Below, one piece after another: positions 44,999 through 56,289 of a stretch of DNA of 64,000 bases (its first letter is position 1; every line of letters begins with the position of its first letter). A program made the translations under genes and the position numbers. The stretch is from contig JAKSZU010000012.1 of the NCBI GenBank assembly GCA_026018925.1, positions 28,137,814 to 28,201,813 of the forward strand, given 5' to 3'. Source of the stretch: Tupaia tana. Its lineage: Eukaryota > Chordata > Mammalia > Scandentia > Tupaiidae. The notes below the pieces were generated by a model, which made no database searches, was not told the origin of the DNA, and worked only from the letters and a program-made list of their open reading frames with translations.

Positions 44999-45345
44999 TT
45001 TGAACACCTGCTGCACACCAGGTACTCTATTAGACATAGTGTATATCCTATTTTATAGATGAGGAAACTGGATCAAAGGAAGTTTACATTACTTATTGGT
45101 TTCAGACAAATAGTAGCTTTCGAGAACATGGACATTGGAAATAGAACTAAATTGAAAGTTACAACTCTGACAGTCATTAGTTCTGTGCGATCCTAAATAT
45201 GTTTCATAACTTCCCTGATACTCGGTTTCCTTCATGGAAAAATGAATTGAAAATAAAGCTAATAAATTATATCACACAGCAGTGTAGTAAGAATTAAATG
45301 ATAGAATGCTTATAGTGCACTTGGCATGATAAGGTTCACAGATCA
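44999..45345 (+). repeat. two MIR-like relics
   Basis: 44999-45110 (CTGCACACCAGGTACTCTAT, TTTTATAGATGAGGAAACTG) and 45120-45345 (CTCTGACAGTCATTAGTTCT, CTCGGTTTCCTTCATGGAAA) resemble the MIR core and 3' part. Confidence 0.6.
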
Positions 45346-46481
45346 AGGGAACAATATTTTCTACTGTGACGAATAATATTTTCTATTTTTGCCGTATAAA
45401 GTCTCAAAACTAGCTAGTGTTTGAGGAAGGGTCTGAACTCACAACAGCCAAGCTATTGGCCATGGCTTGGAGAGTATTGATAATGCCTTATGATCTAATT
45501 CAACAGCTAAAGATAGCCACAAGCTACAGTTCATGGTAGTACTATGAAAGAAAAGCATTAATGTGACCTGTGTGAACCAGAAAGTCAGTTGAGAAACCAT
45601 CATTTATCTCATACAGAAGAAAATCAAAATATATATGGACTGGGAGGAGATGAGACAGATGTCAGAGTGAAGTCAGCACAGAAGAGCAGCTCAGGGGAAT
45701 TTTAGTGCCTCCTCAAGCATCTTGGCTCCTTTTATTCTTCAATATGAACAGTTAGGTTTTCTTCAATGTAAGAAAAATGTAATCAAATATAGCTTCAAAT
45801 ACCCACAACCAACAAAATGCTATTAACTAGCCTTCTTACGTAGATCTCCTGGGATTCTAGTTTTCAACACTTCAGAAAAAAGGTAAATAAAAAATTAATG
45901 AATATTTGTGTGCAGGGAATGTGTGCCTGAAGTGGGGGTAGAGGTGGGTGATTCTACTTAGATGATTTACTAGATTGTGGTGCCATTTGCTTTAGAGATT
46001 CTAATAATTTTTGGCTTATATAACTCAGAGATGCCACAATCAGATTGCATATTTGTGAGTCAACTGCATATAAATACTATTTAAAGCCATGGGAATAACT
46101 AAGATATGTCAAGGAAAGTATCTGGAGAGTAAGAAAAGGAGAGAAACGTCTAAAAGTAGACTCTTCTAGAATATCACAATTTATAAGGTAGAGAACAAAA
46201 ACCTTGTGTAATAAACAGGAAAAAAAAAAAAAACTCACAAAAAAACTATCATTGCAGTTAATGAAGGAGGAGTTTCAAGAAGGTAGTCAACATTGCCAGA
46301 ATTTTAGAAGAGGGATAGAAAAACAAATCTGAAATGAAACTTTCAGCCCTGGTATTTAGAAAGTCATTGGTGACATCAGTTGTAGGATTTCCCGAGTCAT
46401 TAAAGATACCTGATTGTTACTGAAAATGAAGGAATAGGAAACAGAAGACTGTTCTTCAAATATTTTTTCCTTTTTGTCACT
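45346..46481. other. gene-free unassigned DNA
   Basis: No recognisable features. Confidence 0.5.
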
Positions 46482-46494
46482 ATAAAAGATAAAG

Positions 46495-46743
46495 TAGGGG
46501 CCAGCAGATGGTATACTAGCTACATTGATGGACTCCCAAATGGTCGATCGTGGTTCAAGTCCTGGACCCGGCACCCTGAAAATCATACCAGGTGTGTGTG
46601 TGTGTGTGTGCATGCCCAAGATCCCAAAGGAGAATATAGAAGGAATTGCAGCATAGCCATTCCCCCTGAGAAGTGATTTCTCACTTTCACTCTCTCTCTC
46701 TCTCTCTCCAGCAAACACACACACCCTAAGGCAACAAAAGTAA
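46495..46743 (+). repeat. tRNA-derived SINE, long form
   Basis: AGGGGCCAGCAGATGGTATA, B-box GGTTCAAGTCCTGGACCC, (TG)n, CAGCAAACACACACACCCTA. Perfect ATAAAAGATAAAG duplication (46482-46494, 46744-46756). Confidence 0.94.
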
Positions 46744-46885
46744 ATAAAAGATAAAGGAGACTAAAGGAGAAATACAGTCTATGTCTTATGTTCCTCACTA
46801 TCTAAGCACAGAGGCCAATTATGAGAGCTGTTTATTATATCCTGGTTGAAATGAATGAGTTGAAAACACCTATAAAAAGTGGGTG

Positions 46886-47115
46886 TGGGACCAGCAGCTG
46901 GCGTAATGGCAATATCGCTGGTCTCCCATGTAGTCAACTGCTGTTCAAGTCCCAGACCTGATGGCTTAAACTCACACCAGGTGCATGTGCATGCATGCCC
47001 CAGATCCCGAGAGGAGAATGGAGGAGAAGGGACGCGGCGTGGCTATCCTCCCTGGGGGGTGACTTCTTGCTTTCTATCTCTCTGTCTCTCTCTTTCTGGT
47101 GAGTGAAAAAAAAAA
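46886..47115 (+). repeat. tRNA-derived SINE, long form, 3' shortened
   Basis: TGGGACCAGCAGCTGGCGTA ... CCAGATCCCGAGAGGAGAA ... TTCTGGTGAGTG, then the A-tail; the usual CCTATAGCAAAAACCTC end is lacking. Confidence 0.92.
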
Positions 47116-47509
47116 AGTGGTACACTTTCATTATTGAGTTGGAGTAAAACTTAAGTATTTTAGAGTGCAGCAAAGGAATCAATTGTACTAAACAAGACAC
47201 TAAAGAAGAACAGGAATTTTGCTGGAGTTAAATTAGAAAAGATGACAAATAGTTTGTTTACTTATTCATAACTTATTGAGAAATGCCTGGCTTTGGGTGC
47301 TTTGCAATTAGAACCAAAGTTCATTCTCCTCTCCATGCTTTCTGCATTCTCTTGATTTTTCTACCTTCCTCTCGCAATAGCACCCAGCCTCCCATTTAAG
47401 GCTCCAGGAAATCAGTTTTCTTGTAGTTATCCAATAAACTCATTTGCATTGTTCTTTCATTCCTATCTCTGCTCATATTATCATCTATGTCAAGAACACC
47501 CTTCTCCTC

Positions 47510-47779
47510 AGGACCGGCAGTTGGCGTAATAACTAGGTCCCTGGACTCCCATGTAATCGATCGCAGTTTGAGTCCTGGACCCGGTGGCTTAAACTCACGC
47601 TGGGCACGTGTGCATACATGCTCAAGATCCCAAGAGGAGAATGGAGGAGAAGGGATTGCAGCTTGGCCATCACCACTGGGGGTGACTTCTCGCTTTCTTT
47701 CTCTCTGTCTCTCTCTGTCTTTCTGGCAAGCACACATGCCCTATAGCAAAAACCTCTAAAAAAAAAAAAAAAAAAAAAA
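47510..47779 (+). repeat. tRNA-derived SINE, long form
   Basis: AGGACCGGCAGTTGGCGTAA ... CAGTTTGAGTCCTGGACCC ... GCCCTATAGCAAAAACCTCT, A-tail. Flanked by CCTTCTCCT. Confidence 0.94.
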
Positions 47780-48131
47780 CCTTCTCCTGTGTTTAATCCT
47801 TGTAAACTCACAACCACCTATTAGAACTTTGTATAGTTGAAATTTATTAATCTTTGAAGATTTCTTGGCAGTGATTCCTCCTGACCCACACAGACATGTT
47901 CTTGTATACACACCCTCAGCACCCTCAGAGTGTTGTTCTCCACTGTTCCTCTGTCTCGCCTCTTACGTACACCCAAGCTTATGAGCTCTGTGGCTAGTGG
48001 CATTTCTCACTGTCTCTGACTCCTCTGATGTGCACTTTGCTTAATACAGAGCATGGCGTGTTAGCTGTTTAAAACTGATCACTTTTCATTTTTAATAAGA
48101 ATCAGCAGACTGCTAGTAAAAATAATGTTTT

Positions 48132-48440
48132 CAGGCCAGCAGGTAAGCATGGAGGTTAAGGTAACTGGATCGCACAGGGTCAACTCCACGGTTCAAGTTC
48201 CAGACCCAGTGGCTTGATAGTCACTCTGGGCACATGTACCTGTGTGCCCAAAATCCCAAGAGAATACTCAAGGAGAAAGGATCATGACCCAAAATCCCAA
48301 GAAGATAATGAAGGAGAAGGGATTGTGGCATGGCTATCCCCCAAGAGGGGTGATTTCTCACTTTTTTTCTTTCACTCTCTGTGTCTCTCTCTCTCCAGTG
48401 AGCACACACACCCTATAATAAATAAAATAAAATTTTAAAA
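48132..48440 (+). repeat. tRNA-derived SINE with internal duplication
   Basis: TCAGGCCAGCAGGTAAGCAT, GGTTCAAGTTCCAGACCC. The module CCCAAAATCCCAAGA...AGGAGAAGGGAT occurs twice in tandem (about 48246-48288 and 48289-48329). Confidence 0.88.
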
Positions 48441-48944
48441 GATAAGGTTTTCAATCTTATATTTCAGTCTTATAAACATGGGGGTTTCATTCTATGACTA
48501 CCTGTTTGGTTTTCTCTGGCACCAAATCGTATTCCAGTGGCTGATGGAAAACATAGTAAGCTCCCAATACATATGTGCGATTGATCTGAACTGTTCATGA
48601 CACATGGTCAAGAGCCCAGTGGAGTTACTGACTATGTAACAGAATAAGGAATCCTCTGTCTCTGAGCCTAGCATGGATGAGGGCAGAGTACAGTAAGATA
48701 TTCCTATAAAGCCGTGGAAAAGAGAGAATTTGAGTTCTCTTCTACTAGGTTCAAATTAAAAAAAAATCAGGTCAAACCATACTTTATTGATTGGTTTGGT
48801 TTTGTTCATTTATGAACCCTCAGCAAGAGAAAACAAGGGGGAAAAAACTGCTAAGAAGAATAAAAATCAGCAATGAATTATTTGAGTTATTGAAATAATA
48901 TGAAAAAAAGAAACTGAAGACAATTTTCAGATAGTTTAATTTTT

Positions 48945-49150
48945 TTAGAATTATTTTTCTTTCTTTCTTTCCTTCCTTCTTTCTTTCTTCTTCTTTCTTT
49001 TCTTTCCACTTTCAACTTGACCACCAGAGAGGGACAGAATGAGAGAGGGACAGAGAGAGGAAGGAGGAAAACAAAAAAGCAAGCTACCAGGTCTAGTACT
49101 CAAACCTCAGTCGGACATGTGGGAGTCCAACGTCCTTACCCACCGGCCCC
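48945..49150 (-). repeat. tRNA-derived SINE, short form
   Basis: CT-rich tail complement, AACTTGACCACCAGAGAGGG, CAGTCGGACATGTGGGAGTC, CCTTACCCACCGGCCCC. Confidence 0.82.
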
Positions 49151-49689
49151 AGCAGTTTAAGTTTTTAAAAGTGATCACTTAGAAAATTTCCAAGACTTCA
49201 GTGACAAAAATTACAACTCAGTCATCATGTATGAAAAAAAAAATCCTGATAGCCAGAATTTACTGACCTATAGAGACCATCCACAGTTAGAGGTCATAAT
49301 CATTTTTATAATGTACCAGTGTACACTAGCTTTTAAAGTTACTGAGAAACAGTTCTGATCTTTCTCTCTCACTTGATCATAAACTCTTTAAGGAAGAGGG
49401 AGGTTATTTTTGTTATCCCTTCTAACACAGACTATGCAATGAGTAGGTACTCAGTAAACGTCCCTGAGAGTGTGAGGCAATATCAAAGGAAGATATATTG
49501 TAAGTACACTCTTACTTGGCACTTTTACATGTAACATTCTATAAACCTTGGAATTCTTCATCTTGATTTATGCAAAACGCAGAAATACTTTAAGCACACT
49601 TTTCCTGGAAAGTGTTCTCCAAATCTACTAAAGTCACTTTTCCACTCTTTTTTCCATCAGGAAGCTTTATCATGACTTTTTCTTTTTAA

Positions 49690-49906
49690 GAGAAAGATTT
49701 TTTGCCATAAGGAGTGTGTGCTCACCAGAGAGACAGAAAGTGAGAAAGCACCCCCGCCACCAGGAGGCTGGCCACAGCTGCAATTCCTTCTCCTCTAGGA
49801 ATTCTGGGCAAGCATGCACACACACCAGATGTGAGTTTTAAGCCACTGGGTCCAGGACTCAAATCACAGTGGACTACATGGCAGTCCAGTGCCATCTGCT
49901 GGTCCC
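49690..49906 (-). repeat. tRNA-derived SINE, A-box region deleted
   Basis: GATTTTTTGCCATAAGGAGT ... TTAAGCCACTGGGTCCAGGA ... GTCCAGTGCCATCTGCTGG. The 20 or so bases of the A-box region (ATAGCCATTAC...) are missing. Confidence 0.87.
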
Positions 49907-49950
49907 ATATCATACATTTTTGATATTAATTTAATCAATGCCCTGAGGAT

Positions 49951-50155
49951 ACTCTTTTTATTATATTTTATACATTCAATCTCTGATATCATTACAGCTT
50001 GCCAAATCAATATTCCCACCATGAATACACTAAAATCGTCCAGTTAGATATTCTCATACACATTACCAACAGATAATTTCCCATTTTTATGTCTCTTAAA
50101 TGTTTTGCTTCTTTCTTTTTCCTCTTGATGCCCTTTCTCTCTCTCTTACTAGTCA
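49951..50155 (-). mobile_element. recurrent L1-3'-end-like element
   Basis: TTTTATACATTCAATCTCTG, CACCATGAATACACTAAAAT, CACATTACCAACAGATAATT, TAAATGTTTTGCTTCTTTC: same family as 18123. Confidence 0.62.
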
Positions 50156-50801
50156 AAAATTACAGTTTACTTATTTCAAGTCATGTAACTTGACACTTCT
50201 TTTTTTCCTTTGATTTTTAAAAATTAATTTCAACTAAAACGTATTTACTAATATTTCCTCAGTTTGTCCTAGAGGTGGCACTTTATCTGGGTGAATGTGT
50301 ACAGTCTGGAAACATTAAGATTGCCCTGGATTCTTTTATCATATACTTCCTGCCAGCCACTCAGTACCGTTCTTTTCCCTTGAGGAAGTTTACCCTAAAA
50401 TTAGCTAGCTCTTGTTGATGGAGCCTTTTTTAAACCCAACTCTAACCTTTGTGTTTTTTTTTCCCCCAGACTCCCATTTCTAACTCACACATGCCCTTCT
50501 CTCTCATCTTCAATTCTCCACTCAATGAAAAAAAGAAATGTGATGTTTGCAATGAAATTACAGTTTTCCCTCCAGAGCAAAACAGTAACATTCTATTAGG
50601 TGTCTTCAAAGACGTATATCTTAACAAAATGGAGAAGATCTTTTCTGGAGGTCTCGTCTTCAGGCAGATAGACAGAGAAATATATTTGAACAGAGCAGCA
50701 CACGTATCAGAGGAAGGGAAGTATCTTCTGTCCCTAAACCTAGTGGCAGGTCTCTACTCTAACTCTCTGTCTCCCAAATGCGACACCAGAGACTGCATTT
50801 T

Positions 50802-51069
50802 TTTTTTGGGGGGGGGGGAGAGGTTTTTTGCTATAGGGCGCGTGCGCTCGCCAGACAGACAGAGAGAGACATAGAGACAGAAAGCGAGAAATCACCCCCC
50901 AGGGGGGATGGTCACGCCGCAATCCCTTCTCCTCCATTCTCCTCTCGGGATCTTGGGCACGCACGCACACGCGCCCGGCGTGAGTTGTAAGCCACCGGGT
51001 CCGAGACGCGAACCGCGGTCGACTACGTGGGAGTCCAGCGACATAGCCATTACGCTAACTGCTGGTTCC
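50802..51069 (-). repeat. tRNA-derived SINE, long form, very young
   Basis: Least diverged copy: CTATAGGGCGCGTGCGCTCG, CCCCAGGGGGGATGGTCACG, TTACGCTAACTGCTGG, with many CpGs intact. Perfect 16-base duplication CCAGAGACTGCATTTT (50786-50801, 51070-51085). An odd G-run (C-run in SINE sense) precedes the tail. Confidence 0.97.
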
Positions 51070-51667
51070 CCAGAGACTGCATTTTAAGGGCCCCTTTCAT
51101 GGTTAGATGCTAAAGGTACTTGTACATGACTGCACTGGTGCCTAAGTCATTCATCTGTCCCATCATTTGTGACACACTGTATTATTATGATATCTTGCAC
51201 AACATTTTCTGGCTTCCTTCATTGTTTGTAAGCTTCTCTGCTTTCCACACTTAGAGCCCTAGGCAATATTGCTATTCCACAGCCCCCACACATTTTTTTC
51301 ACTAATCCCAACTATATAAAACTAACATATTGCTTTATCACAATTAAAAGTATCAGACAAAATGAAATATGGAGTAAAGGGCCTATTCTTGGTTCAACTA
51401 TCTATGGCTAGAGAAGTGGGAGGAAAAATCACAAGATACAGACATAGCCACCAGCAAAGGTCCCTAGGGGGAGATCCCTAGGCAAATAAAATTATTTTTT
51501 TAAAAAAAAGAACCTATGCAGTTAAATCTTACATTTCTATCAATTTAAGTGAGCCAGTTATATTTTCATTTTATTTTCATCTTTGCTCAGTTTTCTGTTA
51601 AATATAATTATTTGTAATTGGATTAATACATAAACAAATACAGGGTTTTTTGTTGTTGTTGTTGCAG

Positions 51668-51699
51668 ATTTTCATCTTATTCTGTACTTTTAACCCAAC
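51668..51699 (+). other. probable 5'UTR start of receptor 5 coding exon
   Basis: A (TTG)n tract ending TTGTTGCAG at 51667 makes an acceptable splice acceptor 32 bases upstream of the ATG at 51700. Confidence 0.45.
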
Positions 51700-52644
51700 A
51701 TGTCAGCTTTCCAGAATATCACATCCTCTTCAATCATTTTCCTGCTCACGGGTGTACCTGGGCTCGAAGCTTTCCACACGTGGATCTCAATTCCCTTCTG
51801 CTTTCTCTATGTGACTGCCCTCTCAGGAAACAGCCTGATTCTCTTTGCCATCATCACTCAGCCCAGCCTCCATGAGCCCATGTACTATTTCCTCTCCATG
51901 CTGTCCACCACCGACCTCGGCCTGTCCATATCCACTCTGGTCACCATGTTGGGGATATTCTGGTTCAACGCCAGGGAGATCAGCTTTAATGCTTGCTTGT
52001 CACAGATGTTCTTTATCAAACTCTTCACTGTCATGGAATCCTCAGTGCTGTTGGCTATGGCTTTTGACCGGTTTGTGGCCATCTCTAATCCTCTTAGGTA
52101 TGCCACCATTTTAACTGACTCTAGAATAGTTCAAATTGGGGTGGCAATTGTCATCAGGGGGACCCTAATGCTGACACCAATGGTAGCTCTTCTTAAAAGA
52201 TTGTCCTACTGTCGCAGCCACGTGCTCCACCACTCCTACTGCTTCCACCCTGACGTGATGAAGCTCTCATGCACAGACACCAGGATCAACAGTGCAGTTG
52301 GGCTGACTGCCATGATCTCTACTGTTGGTGTGGATTCGGTTCTCATCCTCTTTTCGTATGTTTTGATCATTAAGACTGTCCTCAATATCGCATCCTCAGA
52401 AGAGAGGAAGAAAGCCTTCGGCACATGTATCTCCCATATTGGGGCTGTGGCTATATTCTATATTCCATTGATCAGTCTATCCTTTGTTCACAGATTTGGG
52501 AAACAGGCCCCACCCTATGTACATACTCTGATTGCTAACACCTACCTGCTGATCCCCCCTGTGATGAACCCCATCATCTACAGCGTGAAGACCAAACAGA
52601 TTCGCAGAGCTTTGATTAAAATTCTACATTCTAAAGGAATATAG
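51700..52644 (+). CDS. class I olfactory receptor, OR51 family (receptor 5)
   Basis: Intact 314-residue OR51-type receptor. Sequon N6-I-T; GN 43-44; HEPMYYFLSML 58-68; Cys99; DRF 123-125 with VAISNPLRYATIL; second extracellular loop HHSYCFHPDVMKLSC; KAFGTCISH; NPIIYSVKTKQIRRALIK tail. It is the near-duplicate, in opposite orientation, of the receptor at 22.1 kb, but keeps the DRY-box arginine and the full second intracellular loop. It therefore looks like the functional member of the pair. Stretches of more than 140 bases are identical between the two, separated by diverged stretches. It lies between a candidate first exon at 44.6 kb and OR51E2. In human this neighbourhood holds OR51 pseudogenes, so it may be a functional counterpart of one of them (inference). 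Confidence 0.95.
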   Translation: MSAFQNITSSSIIFLLTGVPGLEAFHTWISIPFCFLYVTALSGNSLILFAIITQPSLHEPMYYFLSMLSTTDLGLSISTLVTMLGIFWFNAREISFNACLSQMFFIKLFTVMESSVLLAMAFDRFVAISNPLRYATILTDSRIVQIGVAIVIRGTLMLTPMVALLKRLSYCRSHVLHHSYCFHPDVMKLSCTDTRINSAVGLTAMISTVGVDSVLILFSYVLIIKTVLNIASSEERKKAFGTCISHIGAVAIFYIPLISLSFVHRFGKQAPPYVHTLIANTYLLIPPVMNPIIYSVKTKQIRRALIKILHSKGI

Positions 52645-52939
52645 AATCATAGAATCGACAGTTAGATGGACCCTTCAAGATAATCTATTCCAGGTCATAT
52701 TATCAATTAAAAACAAACCAACAAATATTTGGGTGCCTGATAAACCTAAGTATACAATCATTTCAAGTTAAATCTCCAGTGTATCTAGAACATCAGACAG
52801 TTTGACCCCTTTATTTTATGAATGAGGAGGTAGTTATATGCAAATGAGAGGGATAAACAGCCTTAATTTCTCCTCCTGACCACTGATTGCACCAAACTGT
52901 AATTGCCTTTTTTCTCTAACAAGCTTTCTATTTTGTTTT

Positions 52940-53235
52940 TCTTTTTTTGGAGAGTTGTTTTTTGTTTGTTTGTTTTCGTTTTTGTTTTTGTTTTTCTGCT
53001 ATAGGGCATGTGCACTCGCCAGAAAGACAGAGAGAGACAGAGAGATAGGAAACAAGAACTCAGCCCCCGGAGGCATGGCCATGCTGCAATCCCTTCTTCT
53101 CCATTCTCCTCTCAGGATCTTGGGCATGCACGCACACGTGCCCTGTGTGAGTTTAAGCCACCTGGTCTGGGACTCGAACTGTGGTCGACTACATGGGAGT
53201 CCAGCGACATAGCCATTACGCTAACTGCTGGTCCC
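52940..53235 (-). repeat. tRNA-derived SINE, long form
   Basis: TTTTTTGGAGAGTTG, (TTTG)n, TGCTATAGGGCATGTGCACT ... TTACGCTAACTGCTGGTCCC. Confidence 0.93.
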
Positions 53236-53923
53236 ACAACCTGTCTATTCTTATCTCATTCACTTCATAACAGCATGACACATTATAGAAAAGTCATTCT
53301 TTTATGAGAATGACTAAGTAATGTTTCTATCTGTAGCTTTAATTTTAATTAATATTTTTTTGACCAGTCATTGCTGTACATGTTTTCTATATGTATTAAC
53401 ACATTTTATATTCTAAACAACATTATCAGGTAGTTACTTCTATTACTAATGAAAAAAATGAGGCAGAAAATGTTAAGTAGCTTACTAAAATGCCTATTAA
53501 GTGACAGAAGACATCATATCCATGCAAACCAAGTTCAGGACCTCTCACACACTTAACTTTAATGCTCTATCTTTTTCCCACTATATAATATGGTATAAGA
53601 CAAACTGGTATATTGTTATATGATATATACATACATATCAGTTCATATAATCTGTACTATGGACATAAATAAAAAAAATTTTTTTTCAAAAAAGCACAAC
53701 AGTATCCTCTGAGAGTTTTCAAAGTCCAGAAGATTTCAAATTGAAATCTTCAAACCTCACAAATGTATTTCTACCTGATGATCTTTCCCAACTCAAGTGT
53801 ATTCCAGAATTTCTCTGAGCCTTCAACTTTCTGCCCCAGCAGAAACTGAAAATGACCATGAATTGAAGAAGAATTATAACTTGTAGTCATTACTTAGAAA
53901 TTTTAAAACTTGTGGCATATGTA

Positions 53924-53993
53924 TTGGGTTCTCAGGAAAGTCATGACACATTTTTGCATGGAAAACTACGTCATGACTTTCCTGATGACCTAA
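53924..53993. mobile_element. mariner-type MITE (copy 2), intact 70 bp
   Basis: TTGGGTTCTCAGGAAAGTC + ATGAC at the left and GTCATGACTTTCCTGATGAC + CTAA at the right are inverted repeats (about 24 bp arms) with TA on both sides (53922-53923, 53994-53995). TA duplication and TTRGG termini suggest a Tc1/mariner origin, as for primate MADE1. Nonautonomous. Confidence 0.85.
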
Positions 53994-54641
53994 TATTACG
54001 TAATAGTTTAATCCATAAATTATTTTCAACCTGGATATATTCATTCGTTTTCAAACATATTCGTTTTCAAACTTTTAAAACGTATTTGAATGACGCACTA
54101 AGATTACTCAGGTAAGGTGGACCCTACAGGTGATATCAGATCCACAAAAGAAGGAAAAGTAGTTATTCTTATCTATTAGGTGACTACAGTACTATTTAAA
54201 AATAAGAATGAAAAGAATCTTCAGAGTGTTTGACAATAATATTCTCAGTATCGATTATTGTTAGCCTATCTCTCCATATGTTGGAATGTCCCAGTACTTT
54301 GTTCGCAAAACATTTTGTTTGTCATAGTCCCATCTTTGGGACTATCACCTATATGCCGACAAATCCAAAATTAGCATTTATAGTTCAGACTCATCCAACT
54401 GCCATTTGAATGACACATCATAATCTTAGATTCAACATGTCCAAAAACAAATCCTAATATTTCTATCAAGAAAAATAACTGTTCTCCACAACAAACTTTT
54501 AAGTCATTTCTCAAGACCAAGGACTGTGTCTTATTCACTGTTGTTTCCACATTTGTATCTATAATGTCTGGAACTTTTAATTGGGTAAAATTAATGAAAA
54601 ATAAATAAAGAGTGTCTTAAAAGATTCATAAGGCATGCCAC

Positions 54642-54905
54642 CATGCTGGTGGCATGGTGGCTAAGGCAGCTGGATTCCATATGGCTGACCACACAGTTCA
54701 AATCCTGGAACCAGCTGTTTAAGAAACACACCAGGCATGTGTGCATATGTGCCCAATATTCCAAATTAAAGTGAAATGAAAGAGAGGGGTTATGGCATGA
54801 CCATTCCTCATGGGGGATGTTTTCTCATCCCCCCCCCCCCCCGACCCCATCTCCAGCAACTGTACACACTAACTGGCAAAACTAAAAAAAAAAAAAAAAA
54901 AAGAA
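54642..54905 (+). repeat. tRNA-derived SINE, long form, diverged
   Basis: GCTGGTGGCATGGTGGCTAA, B-box CAGTTCAAATCCTGGAACC, C-run at 54829-54842, CAACTGTACACACTAACTGG, A-tail. Confidence 0.87.
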
Positions 54906-54920
54906 AACAAGCTTCATAAA

Positions 54921-55178
54921 GGAGGCCAGCTCTGCAGCACAGTGGTAATGCACTGCTCAAGAGAAACCAGATCCCATATGGCAACAGAAATTCAAATCCC
55001 TGGCCCAGTCAACCTGAAGCACACTGGGCACAAGCACAAGTGACCAAACCTAACAGGCTGAAGGACTGGAAGAAGGGGCCGCAGTATAAACAGACCTTGT
55101 AGAGGGTACATTTCTGTCTCTTGCTTCCCTTCACATGTGTGTGCACAAGCTCTATCATGAATAAAGAAAAAAATTAAT
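54921..55178 (+). repeat. second tRNA-SINE family (type B)
   Basis: GAGGCCAGCTCTGCAGCACA, GTGGTAATGCACTGCTCAAG, B-box AATTCAAATCCCTGGCCC, CCTGAAGCACACTGGGCA, CAGACCTTGTAGAGGGTACA. Orders the same blocks as the copy at 8991. Confidence 0.85.
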
Positions 55179-55605
55179 ATAAAAGATACATAAGACTTTG
55201 GATGGCATACAAGAAGACATCAAATTTCTCTAGCATTAGAAAGTTCTCCTTAGTGTCTAAAGATATATTTCCATGAAACCACACTTCAAACAGTACCATA
55301 CCAAGTGCTGCCCTTTGTTATGAAAATTTCTCTCTGATTCATATCTTACCTAGTATAACCTTACCCTAATTTGTGCAGCCTTTCTTCTCTCCTTCTTTCC
55401 TACATAAAGCCTGCCTTGTCTAGTCACTAATAAATTAGGTAAAAACATAAAGTTCAGAGGACATTTTAAAAAGGCAATTGTATTTGGAATAAACTGTCAG
55501 CCTATTTCTGTGAGTTTCTCTCCCTTCTTCCTCAGCTGTACCCCACACATCATTTTTGCAGACCTCTAACTCACAATGAAGCAAGTTAAAAATCTAAAGA
55601 AACAG

Positions 55606-55780
55606 GGTGAGCATGTGGTGTGGTAGTTAAGGTGCTAGACTCCCAAGTGGATGACTACGGTTCAAATCTCAGACCTGGCAGTTTGTTTTCTCATGTTCCC
55701 TTTCTTTTTCTCTCTGATAAATTCACACACTCTGTAGCAAATTTAATAATATTAATAAGGATAAATAAAATTAAACAAAT
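55606..55780 (+). repeat. tRNA-derived SINE, short form
   Basis: GGGTGAGCATGTGGTGTGG, GGTTCAAATCTCAGACC, CTCATGTTCCCTTTC, A/T-rich end. Confidence 0.87.
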
Positions 55781-55980
55781 ATATATTTTTAAAATCCAAA
55801 GGAGTTACCGGCAGGTTCAAGATGGGAAGACAAAAAAGCTCAGGTGACATGGGCTTTTTGTTAGTTCATTTGTTTCTACACACTACATAAGATGTGGTAT
55901 GCAGAAAGAGAGGCGAGAGGGAAAAGTACAACTTGGGCTGAAGAAGGAAGGAGGTACTCATTCTTAGAAATGGAAAGGAG

Positions 55981-56273
55981 GGACCAGCAGTTGGCGTAAT
56001 GGCTATGTCGCTGGACTCCCACGTGGTCGACCGCGGTTCGCGTCCTGGACCCGGTGGCTTAAACTCACGCCGGGCGCGTGTGCATGCGTGCCCAAGATCC
56101 CGAGAGGAGAATGGAGGAGAAGGGATTGTGGCATGGTCATCACCCTGGGGGGTGATTTCTCGCTTTCTATCTCCCTGTCTTTCTCTGTCTATCTGGCAAG
56201 TGCACGTGCCCTATAGCAAAAACCTCTCCAAAAAAAAAAAAAAAAAAAAAAGAAAGAAAGAAAGAAGAAAGAA
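55981..56273 (+). repeat. tRNA-derived SINE, long form, young
   Basis: GGACCAGCAGTTGGCGTAAT, B-box GGTTCGCGTCCTGGACCC, CCTATAGCAAAAACCTCTCC, (A)n(GAAA)n tail. Perfect 15-base duplication AGAAATGGAAAGGAG (55966-55980, 56274-56288). Confidence 0.96.
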
Positions 56274-56289
56274 AGAAATGGAAAGGAGA

